Shown: positions 16,187-26,900 of the stretch, one piece after another
How the letters are laid out: every line of letters starts with the position of its first letter
Numbering within the stretch: the first letter of the stretch is position 1
NCBI RefSeq assembly: GCF_900009265.2
Contig: NZ_LR735023.1
Span: 1-62,754 of the forward strand
Direction: 5' to 3'
DNA: 62,754 bases
DNA from: Planktothrix paucivesiculata PCC 9631
Lineage (GTDB): Bacteria > Cyanobacteriota > Cyanobacteriia > Cyanobacteriales > Microcoleaceae
The notes under the pieces: model-generated
The model's input: the letters and a program-made list of their open reading frames with translations, nothing else
Databases searched by the model: none
What the model was told of the DNA's origin: nothing
Made by a program: the position numbers and the translations under genes

Positions 16187-19100
16187 ATGATCAACAATTG
16201 TCCTTTTGCTATTTCCCTTAACCCTGATGTCCAAATCACCGACACTAAAGATGGCTATACCCTGCACGGAGCAGAATCTGAGCCGAATGCTTTACTAACC
16301 TGGGAAACAACCCCTGGTATCAGTGCTGCTCTCGATTATCTCAAGGCAGGCAACACCACCCCTGAATCACTCGTGCAAGGGTTAGCCGAACTGGAGGGTC
16401 AGGCTGCCGGGGAACAGTTTGGGCAGATGCTACAACAATTGGACGAGCGAGGTTGGTTGAGTTATGCCGTGTTACCGCTGGCAGTGGCGATCCCGATGGT
16501 GGATTCCGCCGAGTTGAATCTCACCGAACCCTACTGGACACAAACCCGTCTCAGCCTCTCCCGTTTTGCCTACCAGCATCCCTACGAAGGCACAATGGTA
16601 CTGGAGTCCCCCCTGTCGAAGTTTCGGGTCAAGTTCCTCGACTGGCGAGCCAGTGCGATCTTAGCTCAACTCGCCCAGCCCCAAACTTTAGGATCACTGA
16701 CACCACCACCGTACTTGGGTGCAGAAACCGCCTATCAGTTTCTCAACCTGCTGTGGGCAACGGGGTTTCTGACGGCTGACCCGGAACCCCCCTCCCTCCG
16801 GCTTTGGGACTTCCATAACCTGCTGTTCCATAGTCGCAGTCGCTTCGGTCGCCACGACTATCTCGCCATAGACAATGATATAGAGCAGTGGTCAGATTTT
16901 CCAGTCGTGAAGCCTCCCATGAGTGACCAGATTGTGCCACTACCACGTCCGAACTTGGGGGCGTTGATATCTAATGATGCTACCCTCACAGAAGCGATCG
17001 AGACACGGAAATCCGTTAGGCAATATGATGATAACCATCCGATTTCGATCGAGCAACTGGGCGAACTGCTGTATCGCACCGCCCGTGTCAAGGAATTACT
17101 TAGCGTAGAAGAGTGGTTCGGTAAGAATTGGCGAGAAATACTCGGTTTTGAAGCAGATATTGACTATGGGGAGTTGAGCCGTCGCCCTTATCCGAGTGGC
17201 GGGGCAATGTATGAATTAGAAATTTACCCAGTTGTAAGGCTTTGTGAAGGTTTGAGTCAAGGAATCTACCACTACGATCCCCTAAATCATCAATTAGAGC
17301 AGATTATTGACTCAGAAAACGATATTTTCGCTCTATCAGGTTATAAGATTTATAAGATCGAAAAATCAACTGATTTAGGAACACCACAGGTAATTCTAGT
17401 AATTACAGCCCGATTTGGTCGGCTATTTCGTCGCTATCGCTCGGTCGGCTATTCGTTAGTGCTGAAACACATCGGAGTATTACAGCAAAATCTCTACCTA
17501 GTAGCGACGAATATGGGGTTAGCTCCCTGCGCGATTGGGGGAGGTGATAGCGATGCTTTTGGGCAAACAGTTGGTTTAAATTATGTGGAAGAGTCGGCAG
17601 TGGGAGAATTTGCGTTGGGGTCGTTGCCAAACCGTAATGTTGAAGCAAGTGGGTTGGAGTCGATGGAGGTGGATGGCTCAGAAGAACCTGCTGAAGCAAC
17701 TGTCTCAGCCAGTGAGACAGAATTGGCTGGAATGGATCTTGAGCCTGATTCTGGTGAACCTGAGCCTAGTCAAACAGAAATATTGGGAAATCAGCTTGAG
17801 TCAGTTGAGTTAGTGGCAGAAATTCCCTCGGCTGAGATAGGAGAAAGTCCTGAAAATACCTCAGAGCAAGTCGAAGAGACGGAGGCTGAGGCTGTTGAAT
17901 TGACGGCTTCAGATGCGATCGCCCAGACTCCAGATTTATCCAGTGTCGCTGAGGGAGAAAAATCAGCAGGGGTTTCAGCCAGTGAAGTTGAGAGTTCTGC
18001 AACCCAACTATCGATCGCACTCCATCCCCACGACCTCGACGATCGCATTCCCGGACTGGCTGAACTTCACAACCAAACATTAGGCGATCCTCGGATCACG
18101 ATTGTAATTCTAGATGGCAACCCAGACCACACATTATCCTGTTTTGCTGGAGCCAATGTTTCTAAGGTGTTTCCCTACTGGCACGAACCCGCAGAACCAA
18201 TCACCCCAGAAGATTATGCCACCTTTCAAGCCATTGAGGATCAGGGGCTGAAGGGTAAAGCAAAAGAAGCGGCGATCAAGGCTGCTTTTCCAGAAACGAT
18301 GGATCGCATTGACATCAATCGCCATGCTTGCCATGTCACTAGCATCATTGTAGGTCAAGAACATAGTCCGGTTTTTGGACTGGCTCCCAACTGCCGAGTC
18401 ATCAATGTACCCCAGGATGCTTTAGGGAAGTATGATGATATGCTCTCACCCCTCAATTTAGCCCGTGCCTTTGAGTTAGCCTTAGAGTTGGGTGCAAATA
18501 TTATCCACTGTGCTTTTTGTCGCCCAACCCAAACCGGAGAAGGGGAAGAAATCCTAGTTAAAGCCATTAAAAAATGTATTGACAACAATATTTTGATTGT
18601 CTCGCCGACGGGGAACAATTTAGGCGAATGCTGGTGTCTGCCTGCTGTGCTGCCGGGAACTTTGGCAGTGGGAGCCGCAAAGGTTGATGGTACGCCGTGC
18701 CACTTTAGTAACTGGGGCGGCAATAATGCAGAAGAGGGTATCCTTGTTCCCGGTGAAGATATTCTCGGAGCGCAACCTTGCACGGAAAAACCTGTGCGCC
18801 TAACCGGAACCAGCATGGCGGCTCCGGTGATGACGGGTATTGCTGCGCTGTTAATGAGTTTGCAAGTGCAACAAGGCAAAACTGTTGATGCTGAAGCCGT
18901 CCGAACCGCACTGCTCAATACTGCTATTCCCTGTGACCCAAACGTTGTAGAAGAACCAGAGCGCTGTCTACGCGGCTTTGTCAATATCCCTGGTGCGATG
19001 AAGGTGCTGTTTGGACAACCTTCTGTTACCATTTCCTTTGCAGGCGACCAAGTGACCCGCACCGAATGGGCTGGCTATGGCACGGCGATCGCAGGGGATA

Positions 19101-20104
19101 CGTTGAGTATTCCTGCTGGGATGACTGCGATCGCAGCAAGTTCGGTTGGAGGCTCTACTATGACAATGCAAGCCGCTACGCCAATGGCAGCCGAAGTAGC
19201 GGTAACTGCGGCGGCTGACCCGGCTACGGTGGAGGCTAGTACCGCTTTTTCGGGCCATGTTTATGCTCTGGGAACCTTGAGCTATGACTTTGGCGATGAA
19301 ACCCGTGTTGATACCTTCAAAGAACGGATGGCTCCAGTGGAAATGGACAGCATCTTGGTTCCGCCAGACCCCTACGATCCCCGTCAGATGGTTGAACACC
19401 TCGATCGCAACCCAGACGAAAGCCGTTCGTTGATCTGGACGTTGAGCCTGGATGGAGACACGATCTATGTCCTAGAACCAACAGGAGCGTTTTCAGACCA
19501 GATCTACGAGATGTTTGTGCTGATGTTAGCAGGTCAACTGGAACAACAAAGCAGTGATGAATTTGTAGAACGAATTAGCATCCCCGCCCGACAAACTAAC
19601 CGCACAGTTGAACTATTCTCTGGTCAGGTTGTGCCAGTCGTGAAGGTACATGATATCCGAGGAATGTACGGCTGGAAAGTGAATACCCTGGTCAACGCGG
19701 CGATGGTGGCGATCTCTCGTCAGGTGGACGAAGCCCAAGCACCCCTCATCCAACAAGCTCTGACTTCGTTCCTCAACCGAGTCTACAATGATCTACGCAA
19801 TGTGGGTCAGACTTCGCGCGATCGCGCCCTCAACTTCGCCGCCACCAACATCTTCCAAGCAGCTTCCGTCTTTGCGAAAGCGATCGCCGAGCGTCGTCAA
19901 CTCGACACTATAGAAGTCGAAAAAAGCCCCTTCTGTCGGCGAAACAGTGACTGTTGGGATATCAAGCTAGAATTCTCTGACCCAGAAAGGAGTAGCCGGG
20001 GACGCAAGGTTTTTCTATTTACCCTGGATGTAGTGCTTCAGATGCCCGTCACTTTGGGTAAAATCAAGAGTTGGTCAATGCCTTCGCGTTCTGAACAAAC
20101 CTGA
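16187..20104 (+). CDS. patG: PatG-type fusion: oxidase plus subtilisin macrocyclase
   Basis: 1305 residues. Residues about 1-230 are a docking-like N-terminal region. Residues 265-480 form a flavin-dependent nitroreductase-like thiazoline oxidase (ETRKSVRQYDDN, RRPYPSGGAMYELEIYPV). Residues 485-607 are an acidic, Glu/Ser-rich linker. Residues 625-960 form the subtilase macrocyclase with Asp643 (VILDG), His713 (RHACHVT, where protease relatives have HGTH) and Ser876 (TGTSMAAP). Residues 1025-1305 are the C-terminal domain shared with PatA. It cleaves after the core and joins the ends, and the oxidase domain predicts thiazoles rather than thiazolines. It ends the cluster. The gene is full length, with no frameshift seen. 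Confidence 0.93.
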   Translation: MINNCPFAISLNPDVQITDTKDGYTLHGAESEPNALLTWETTPGISAALDYLKAGNTTPESLVQGLAELEGQAAGEQFGQMLQQLDERGWLSYAVLPLAVAIPMVDSAELNLTEPYWTQTRLSLSRFAYQHPYEGTMVLESPLSKFRVKFLDWRASAILAQLAQPQTLGSLTPPPYLGAETAYQFLNLLWATGFLTADPEPPSLRLWDFHNLLFHSRSRFGRHDYLAIDNDIEQWSDFPVVKPPMSDQIVPLPRPNLGALISNDATLTEAIETRKSVRQYDDNHPISIEQLGELLYRTARVKELLSVEEWFGKNWREILGFEADIDYGELSRRPYPSGGAMYELEIYPVVRLCEGLSQGIYHYDPLNHQLEQIIDSENDIFALSGYKIYKIEKSTDLGTPQVILVITARFGRLFRRYRSVGYSLVLKHIGVLQQNLYLVATNMGLAPCAIGGGDSDAFGQTVGLNYVEESAVGEFALGSLPNRNVEASGLESMEVDGSEEPAEATVSASETELAGMDLEPDSGEPEPSQTEILGNQLESVELVAEIPSAEIGESPENTSEQVEETEAEAVELTASDAIAQTPDLSSVAEGEKSAGVSASEVESSATQLSIALHPHDLDDRIPGLAELHNQTLGDPRITIVILDGNPDHTLSCFAGANVSKVFPYWHEPAEPITPEDYATFQAIEDQGLKGKAKEAAIKAAFPETMDRIDINRHACHVTSIIVGQEHSPVFGLAPNCRVINVPQDALGKYDDMLSPLNLARAFELALELGANIIHCAFCRPTQTGEGEEILVKAIKKCIDNNILIVSPTGNNLGECWCLPAVLPGTLAVGAAKVDGTPCHFSNWGGNNAEEGILVPGEDILGAQPCTEKPVRLTGTSMAAPVMTGIAALLMSLQVQQGKTVDAEAVRTALLNTAIPCDPNVVEEPERCLRGFVNIPGAMKVLFGQPSVTISFAGDQVTRTEWAGYGTAIAGDTLSIPAGMTAIAASSVGGSTMTMQAATPMAAEVAVTAAADPATVEASTAFSGHVYALGTLSYDFGDETRVDTFKERMAPVEMDSILVPPDPYDPRQMVEHLDRNPDESRSLIWTLSLDGDTIYVLEPTGAFSDQIYEMFVLMLAGQLEQQSSDEFVERISIPARQTNRTVELFSGQVVPVVKVHDIRGMYGWKVNTLVNAAMVAISRQVDEAQAPLIQQALTSFLNRVYNDLRNVGQTSRDRALNFAATNIFQAASVFAKAIAERRQLDTIEVEKSPFCRRNSDCWDIKLEFSDPERSSRGRKVFLFTLDVVLQMPVTLGKIKSWSMPSRSEQT

Positions 20105-20136
20105 TCTACAACAAAATGGGCTACCAACCTAAGTGT

Positions 20137-20345
20137 CGGCGTAAACAGAAGGTTCGTGTCACCAGGTGCAGCCTTGTAAAGTTTTGCAAAAATGACCCAT
20201 TTTTTCGGCGAAATTGATAAGAAATACAAATGATAACATTGCCCAGTTTGAGTCAAACTAGGCAATGTTTGAAAGCAATAAATACATGAATACTTTACAA
20301 AACTTTACGTCGTGCTAAATTTTGCGCGTATCTTGTCTTTACCCC
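20137..20345 (+). mobile_element. MITE-like repeat A, inverted partner of repeat B (28.2-28.4 kb)
   Basis: This ~207-bp segment matches 28233-28439 in inverted orientation almost throughout. Inside it, TTGCCCAGTTTGA pairs with TCAAACTAGGCAA (20241-20267), a strong hairpin that may also end transcription from patG. The right end (TTTTGCGCGTATCTTG...) resembles the terminal repeat of the element at 20490-20793. No transposase is present. It begins 33 bp after the patG stop and ends directly against a gene fragment. Confidence 0.7.
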
Positions 20346-20347
20346 AT

Positions 20348-20419
20348 ATGGAACAATCCGATATTGATGATTTTATGAATGATCACTGGTCAACTAACAG
20401 TAGATTCAATCCTGTTTGA
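20348..20419 (+). pseudogene. C-terminal fragment of a second copy of the 881-residue DxDGD gene
   Basis: The translation MEQSDIDDFMNDHWSTNSRF followed by NPV and a stop matches the C-terminus of the 881-residue protein (DIDDFMNDHWSSSSRFNPL). At the DNA level 20360-20428 and 5474-5542 agree at 62 of 69 positions, including bases beyond the stop codon. Everything upstream has been replaced by repeat A. This is the tail of a paralogue cut off by insertion or rearrangement. Confidence 0.75.
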
Positions 20420-20489
20420 TAACTGATATATAGTATTCAATCCCTCATAGTTATTATTAAGCAAATCTTCTGGTAATTAAACCCAAATA

Positions 20490-20793
20490 GGGTAGCCACC
20501 GAGATACCTGCAAAATGGGACACGTTGTAAAGTTTTGTAACGTTAATGTTTAAAATCCACGATTTTACGTTGTTTCAACACTGGATTCCGCGTGTCCTCT
20601 TTTGTAAAACATCCCCTAAAAAGGTCATAAATGGGCAAGTTTGAAAGACTGAATAGTGTTAACAGTGGATTTAAGTATCCAAAAACTAGAATGTTTCAGT
20701 ACCATTTTTGGGCAAGTTTTTAAATCATTAAAAGACATTTTGCAATATTTGTTTACAAAGTGTCCCATTTTGCACGTATCTCGGCGACTACCC
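20490..20793. mobile_element. 304-bp MITE with 34-bp terminal inverted repeats
   Basis: Left end 20490-20523 and right end 20760-20793 are inverted repeats agreeing at 31 of 34 positions, starting GGGTAG and ending CTACCC. AAATA borders the element on both sides (20485-20489 and 20794-20798), a probable 5-bp target duplication. The interior is AT-rich with no convincing gene. Such non-autonomous elements are moved by a transposase encoded elsewhere that recognises the same ends. Confidence 0.75.
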
Positions 20794-20817
20794 AAATACT
20801 ACATTTTGTCGAGCGGA

Positions 20818-20855
20818 ATGTGGGTTAAAAAGAAATTTTTCTTTTTAACCTACAT
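20818..20855. terminator. 18-bp hairpin with 2-nt loop
   Basis: ATGTGGGTTAAAAAGAAA pairs with TTTCTTTTTAACCTACAT across a TT loop, with one G-T position. It lies between the MITE and the 3' end of the giant LamG gene and could stop transcription from either side. It may also be the core of another small palindromic element. A weaker hairpin (CTGAAA...TTTCAG near 20927-20957) lies closer to the LamG gene's stop. Confidence 0.5.
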
Positions 20856-20999
20856 GGATATCAAGTTGTCATCAGCAGAGGATTAAAGTGCGGACTCAAC
20901 TCTTGACGGAGTTACTCTACTGAAGCCTGAAATCCCCCATATACTGGGTTTTTTCAGAACAAATCGCACTGACACGGATCTCGGCTCAATGCCTTCTTT

Positions 21000-23900
21000 T
21001 TATTTGGACTGTTGCAAATACTGGAGGATTTGATCGAGTTTCGCTTCGAGTTTGCGGTTATCCTCCTCCAGCTTGGCAATTTTATCCAACATTTGTTGAT
21101 TTTCGGAGGTTGTCGCCGCCGCTTTTAATTTACGGACATCTCGACCAAAACCCATTAAAGCCGGACGTTCTACATAAGTAACCCGGTGTAGCACCCGCCA
21201 TGCTTTATTGGGTTTACCCGCTTGAGCTTGACGCAACGCCCGTGCTTCTTCGTCATTGCTGCGTAACCATTCGGGGTCAACAACATAACTAAAGAAGTCT
21301 TGAAAGTTTTGCGTGCTACCTTCGAGATAGAAGCTCATAAACCGATAGCGGTCTACTTTTTCCCCTGGTAGAATGGGGTTGTCGTTGTAGTCAGTGATGC
21401 CTTTATATTCCAGACCGCTTAGGTCTACACTCAACTCAAAGCCCTTACTCCGAGATTCAGTTTTACTCATGGTTTGAGTCAAGTTTACCGTAGCTTGGGC
21501 GGTGAGTTCCACATCAACACCAAAGACTGAAAACTCACTTCCAAGCCCTAACCCGGCATCCATACTAAAAGACCCACCAATGGTATGCTCTACCGTATTG
21601 GCAAAACTTTGAGCTTCCGTGCGTAGTCCACCGTCAGCATCCCAAACGTAGGTATTGACGATATTACGCTTACCAGAGCGAATTTGGATACTTTCCATGC
21701 GTTTTTGCCAACCAGCAAAACTTTCAGTCGCTTGTACTCGTTTTTCCTGATCATCAATTTTGCTCTGAATTTCTGCCTGTTTCTGTTTAGCCGCCGCACT
21801 CGTCGCCTCAGAAGACTGAGCCGCACTATCCCGAACCTGTCTTACTATCTCGTCTTGCTCCTCTTTCCTTTCCTCATCCGTCATCTCAGTGTCAGGTTTA
21901 TCTTCTTCTCGCTGTAACCCAATAGTAGTAGGTGCATCTCCACTATCAATATTGCGATCTAAGGACATTTCATTCAATAAACGCACATCAAAGTTAGAAA
22001 AGTAAGATTCTCGGCGTTTATCCTCAGCTTCAATCTGTTGTTTGAGATCATAAGCCTCTTTGAGACGGTAGTAACTAGCAGGATAGAGCGAACCATACTG
22101 AGAGCGCATTTCAGGAACGTGCTTAAAGAAGCGATCGCTAGTAGCACTGCTTCCGGTCATACCATCCAAACTACCATTCATCGTATAGGCAGGATTCATC
22201 AAAAAGGTAATGGTATTAACATCGGGAGGAATACCATCCACAGGTTGCACTTGATAACCGACCATTTTACCACTGCGCGCCAAACGAGTGATAAAAACAT
22301 CAGCCATAGCCGAAACCACTAAAGCATAACCGATATTTTTAGGAATGAAACGAGTCCCTAAATGGGAGAAATGAGGTCTTTGTTCGGAAGTTCCTCGTAG
22401 TTCCAGCTTATCCGTCATAGTCAAAGATGAACTAGAGGTAATGCTACTCTCATTTTGGAATTGGTAGCTAAAATCAAAATTCCCTTGGAAACCAACTCTG
22501 GTACTGGTTTCGATTGACGAACCGACACCCATTGGCGCAGTTAAAATAGACATTGCACCTCCTCCACCAATAAAGGTGTCCAAAGTTCCTCCCAAACCAG
22601 AATCCTGCGCTCGATTCCAATTAAATTCCACATCTTCCGACATGGTTAACTCCACAGAAGTGGCCCCATTATAATCATCTTCGATCGTTAAATTTTCACT
22701 AGGAACTGGAGGCGCACCTTCAATATAACCCAAGAGAGTCGGCGCAAACTGGGCGTTACCAATCCATTTGAGTTCTAGGGTTTCAATGTGCTTATCTGGC
22801 AACAGGGTGACTCCATTGGTAGCAGGATAAGCAAAGAACCGCCGCATCATGGCAACCTTGGTTTTCGTGGATGGTTCCAGGGTAATGGTGCTGTATTCAT
22901 TAGAAACAACGGCATCGCCACCAATGGGCAGGGTGTTGTCATCTACAATGATCGCTTCGTTGACAGTGCCGTGATTGTTCCCCGCTAAATCTAGGACTTT
23001 TTGGGTAGAACTTTCTGGTTTGATTTCATTGAGAGGATAGTAAGCGATTAAATTGGCTTCTTTGCCAGTGAGACGCTGATACATATCTCCCTGAATTTCG
23101 GCTTGAGTGCGAGCTTTATTCCAGATACGAACTTCTGCTATTTGACCATTAAACGGGTCGTTAATACCTCCAGACCAAACTCCTGCACCAATTTGAAAGT
23201 GCTCAGAAGAGGTTCCATAATTTGTGGTTTGAGAACCACCGGTTTTGATTTGTACTCCATCCAGATAAAGAAGTACATTTTTGCCGTTACCAACCACTGC
23301 CAGATGATGCCAAGATTGAAGCGGATAAGGAGCATCAGCATGACACCAGTTATCGCAGTCCTTTGTCCAGACAACCAGTTTTTGGGAACTGATGCCAAAT
23401 TCAATCACATCGTTTTGCCCAAATAGAGAGATTGTTGCTGCTTCTGGTAGGGAGAGAGCTTTCACCCAACCTTCCAGAGTGAAGGCGGACAAATTATTCA
23501 TTAAGCTGTTGGAGGTAGTAATATAATCATTCACCCCATCAAACTTCATGACTGTATGTCCTGGGTTGCCAATAGGAGCAGTACATCCCCACCAACTTGC
23601 ACCCGATACCTTACCATTATTACCTTGTCCAGACTGATCCCGAACGACATCTCCTGTTGCCTCATTAAAAGGATAATAAGCTAATAAACCGGGTTCATTA
23701 CCACTCAGTAAAGTTTTGCTATTGACAGCAACCTCCTCATTCGTAAGAGCAACTCCCCAAATACGAACTTCGGCAACTTTTCCAAAAGGTTCCCCACCGT
23801 CCTTACAGTTACCAATGAAAGCAACATCGCTATTAGATTTCAGACGAGCTTTCTTAAGGTCTTCAACCTTTTTCTTCGCGGCATCATCTTTGGGGTTTTT

Positions 23901-26900
23901 ATTCAGATTCTCTTCCGCATCTTTTAGGGCTTTTGCTTTCACATCACCTACTTTTTTGCCATCAATATAAAACAGAGTAGTATCTCCCCGACCAACAGCA
24001 GCGACATGATGCCATCCCTCGGTTAACAACTCCATATTGAAACCGCTATCGTAAAAGTTCTGCTTCAAGGAATCATTGCTCAGATAAATCCCTAACTGTT
24101 TACGATTTTTGACCAGAATGTGAGTATCGATATCTTGGCCTCGGATTAAAGGATTCCATTCTGTCGTTTTTGCTAATGGATAAACGAACCAAGCTTCAAT
24201 ACTCCAGTCATCTGGAAGATACAAAGGTTTATTTAACTGAATGAAACTATTGCTGTTACTAAAGTTTAAACAAGCCCGTTGAGCATCGGGAATCCACTGT
24301 TCAAAGGTAGCATTATTACTGTCCGCAGTAGCATCATAGTTCGTTTGTCGCATCCGTCCTTGATTATCAAAGTAACTCAGTTGAACATTCCCTTCGCTAG
24401 TTTCGATCGCATTAAGACGAGTCACAGAATTAACAAAACCAAGTATCGCTCCCTGGGTAACTAAACCTTTGCTATCTGTAAGAATTGAGGGCATAATTTG
24501 GGCAGTTTGTTGTTCCTTGACTCCAACAAGGAAATTGCCGTTTAATTGGTTGATTTCAGTTTGCAGGGTAGTAAGTTGAGCGGTAACTTCTTGGAGACGT
24601 TTTTCCCATTCTTGTTTTTGAGTCCCACTAGCGTTTAATATTTCCTTGAGTTGCCCTAATTCCTTCTTTAAACCATCAAGTTTTTTCCATATTGCTTGCC
24701 AATCTTCATAGGCTTTTTGGATATTATTGTTGACTTGATCATATGTTAGTTGGAATTTCCACTTATTCGACTTATTACTACTAGAAGCGCTTGCTACTAA
24801 CGATACGACATTATTTATACTTGAGGTGTTGACAAAAGAACCTGTGTTCCTGTTTTGGAAGTAGTATCCTTCACTTTCACCTGCTTTACTAAGCTTCCAC
24901 TGAGCCGCAGGCTCATAGATAATAGTACGTCTCAGTTCTAACTGTCCATTTATTAATTCGACATATGAATTTGTTTGCTTATCTTTGATATGGTAGTATC
25001 CTTCCGTTTTTGTAGCAGTGAGGTTCCACTGACTGCAATCATGACCCTTAGTAGAGGTCAGGTCTATAAGTCTTTTTGTATTGGAATTCTTGCTCTCTTT
25101 CCAGAACGAGTCCGTTTCTACCTCTTGAAGAAAACACCAGTAATTTAAAGGGTTAACCAGGCTATCATCGTAAATTGACTTGAGCTCTTTTTCTTCAAGT
25201 TCAAGATCTTTAACTTGCTGGGTTAAATTATTGAATTCTATTTGTTGTTGTTCGATATTAGCTAATCCAGCAATTTTGGCATCTAACTCTTGCATTTCCT
25301 TGAGTAATACCCTTTCCTGTGGCTCTTTTAATTCCAGTTGCTTCAATTGACTGGCTAATGTGGCATGATTATCGACTAAATTTTTCAAAATAACACTATC
25401 ACTGTATTTAAACTCGGTAATACTGTCAGACATTAAACGGATACGGTGTTTACGAATTTCCAAAGATTGCCAGTCACCTTGAACATTAATAATCTCAAAA
25501 CAACGTAACATACTAATCCCATCAGGAATAGTTACATTTGCAGAGACGCGATACCAACCCTTGCCCAAGTCTTCAAATTTGTTTTGTTTAATTTGTTCGG
25601 GGGCAATAATTTTTTTCTCTTCCGCACTGTGGCTGCTTTTTCCCCAATAGGATAGAGTAAAAATTTTAGTGCATAGATTATTACCATCTGCATTGTCTAA
25701 ATAGGCTAGATCAACGGGGGTTGCAGAATTAACCTTAAACTCAAAGCTTTCTTCATAAGTGGCTCGTTCACTGACTGCAAATAGCTCAGAATTGCTATAT
25801 TTAACGGCATCGGTTCCTCCTGCGAGTTTGCGATTTAGTGTGGCAGCACTTACATAGACATCGCCATGCACAATACCATCATTGCAGTTAACAGAAAAGT
25901 CAACCACTTTGCCTTCAGCGATCGCACCTAAGCGCCAATAACCCTCTAAACCAACTTCTTTACCTGTCAGTTGCAGGTACATATTATTTTTGATGTCTTC
26001 GGCTGTACGGCTTGTTTTCCAGATACGGACATCGCTGATTTTACCCTGAAAATGGCTATTATTAGACCAATTACTGCGGGCGATGTAATTCTTAGTCCGA
26101 TTAATAGTTTTAGGAAGATTAACATAACCTGTTTGAATAGCTGTACCGTTTTTGTAGAGGGTAGCATTACCTGACTCATCAATTGTTGCCGCCAAGTGTA
26201 TCCATTTTCCGGTTTCTAAGACTTCTTGAGCTATAATACTCTGGATTTCTGTGTCATGATAGATATGAAAGTTTACGTTATTGGTTGTTCCTTCATTGGC
26301 AAAGATAATGTTTTCTTTGCCAGCACCATTGCCAAAGTCAATAATTCTTGACCAATTTTTAAAACCGTCATACCATACCCATGCTTCTACGGTTAAGCCT
26401 TGAGAGTAGTTATGATTCATCTCAGGTAAGCCAATATAGTCATCTACTCCATCAAAAACGATGCCCCGTCGTCTGTGAGAGACTAATTTAATATTAATAG
26501 CCGATCCCGTTGCCCATTGATGTTCAATCACAAAATGGGTATCATCAATTTTTTTGATGGGATAACTATCGTTATAGTTTTCTGTACCCGTAATTTGCAC
26601 CTCATCGCCATTTTCTAAGCCATGATAAGGACAGGTTACTCGTAATTTACCATCAGCCATCTTTTCGTAGGCGGTAATCATGCCATCAAAAATTAAGCCA
26701 CCTTCTTCTTCCTCTTGTTTTTCCCAGTAACCGAGTTCTTGGGTTAATTTTAAGTCAAGATCAAAGGTATTTTCATCAACGTTATTGGCTCGATAAAGCC
26801 CTTGATAATCACGGGTACCCATGATTTTCACCAAGTCGCCATTCTTCAATTCTCCGGCTTTATCATCAGTGGCAATTTTGACCAAATTTTCAGCATCTTC

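Noticed and set aside
20656-20886. 76-codon ORF within and beyond the MITE
   Set aside because: It crosses the MITE terminal repeat and has no ribosome-binding site or family resemblance.
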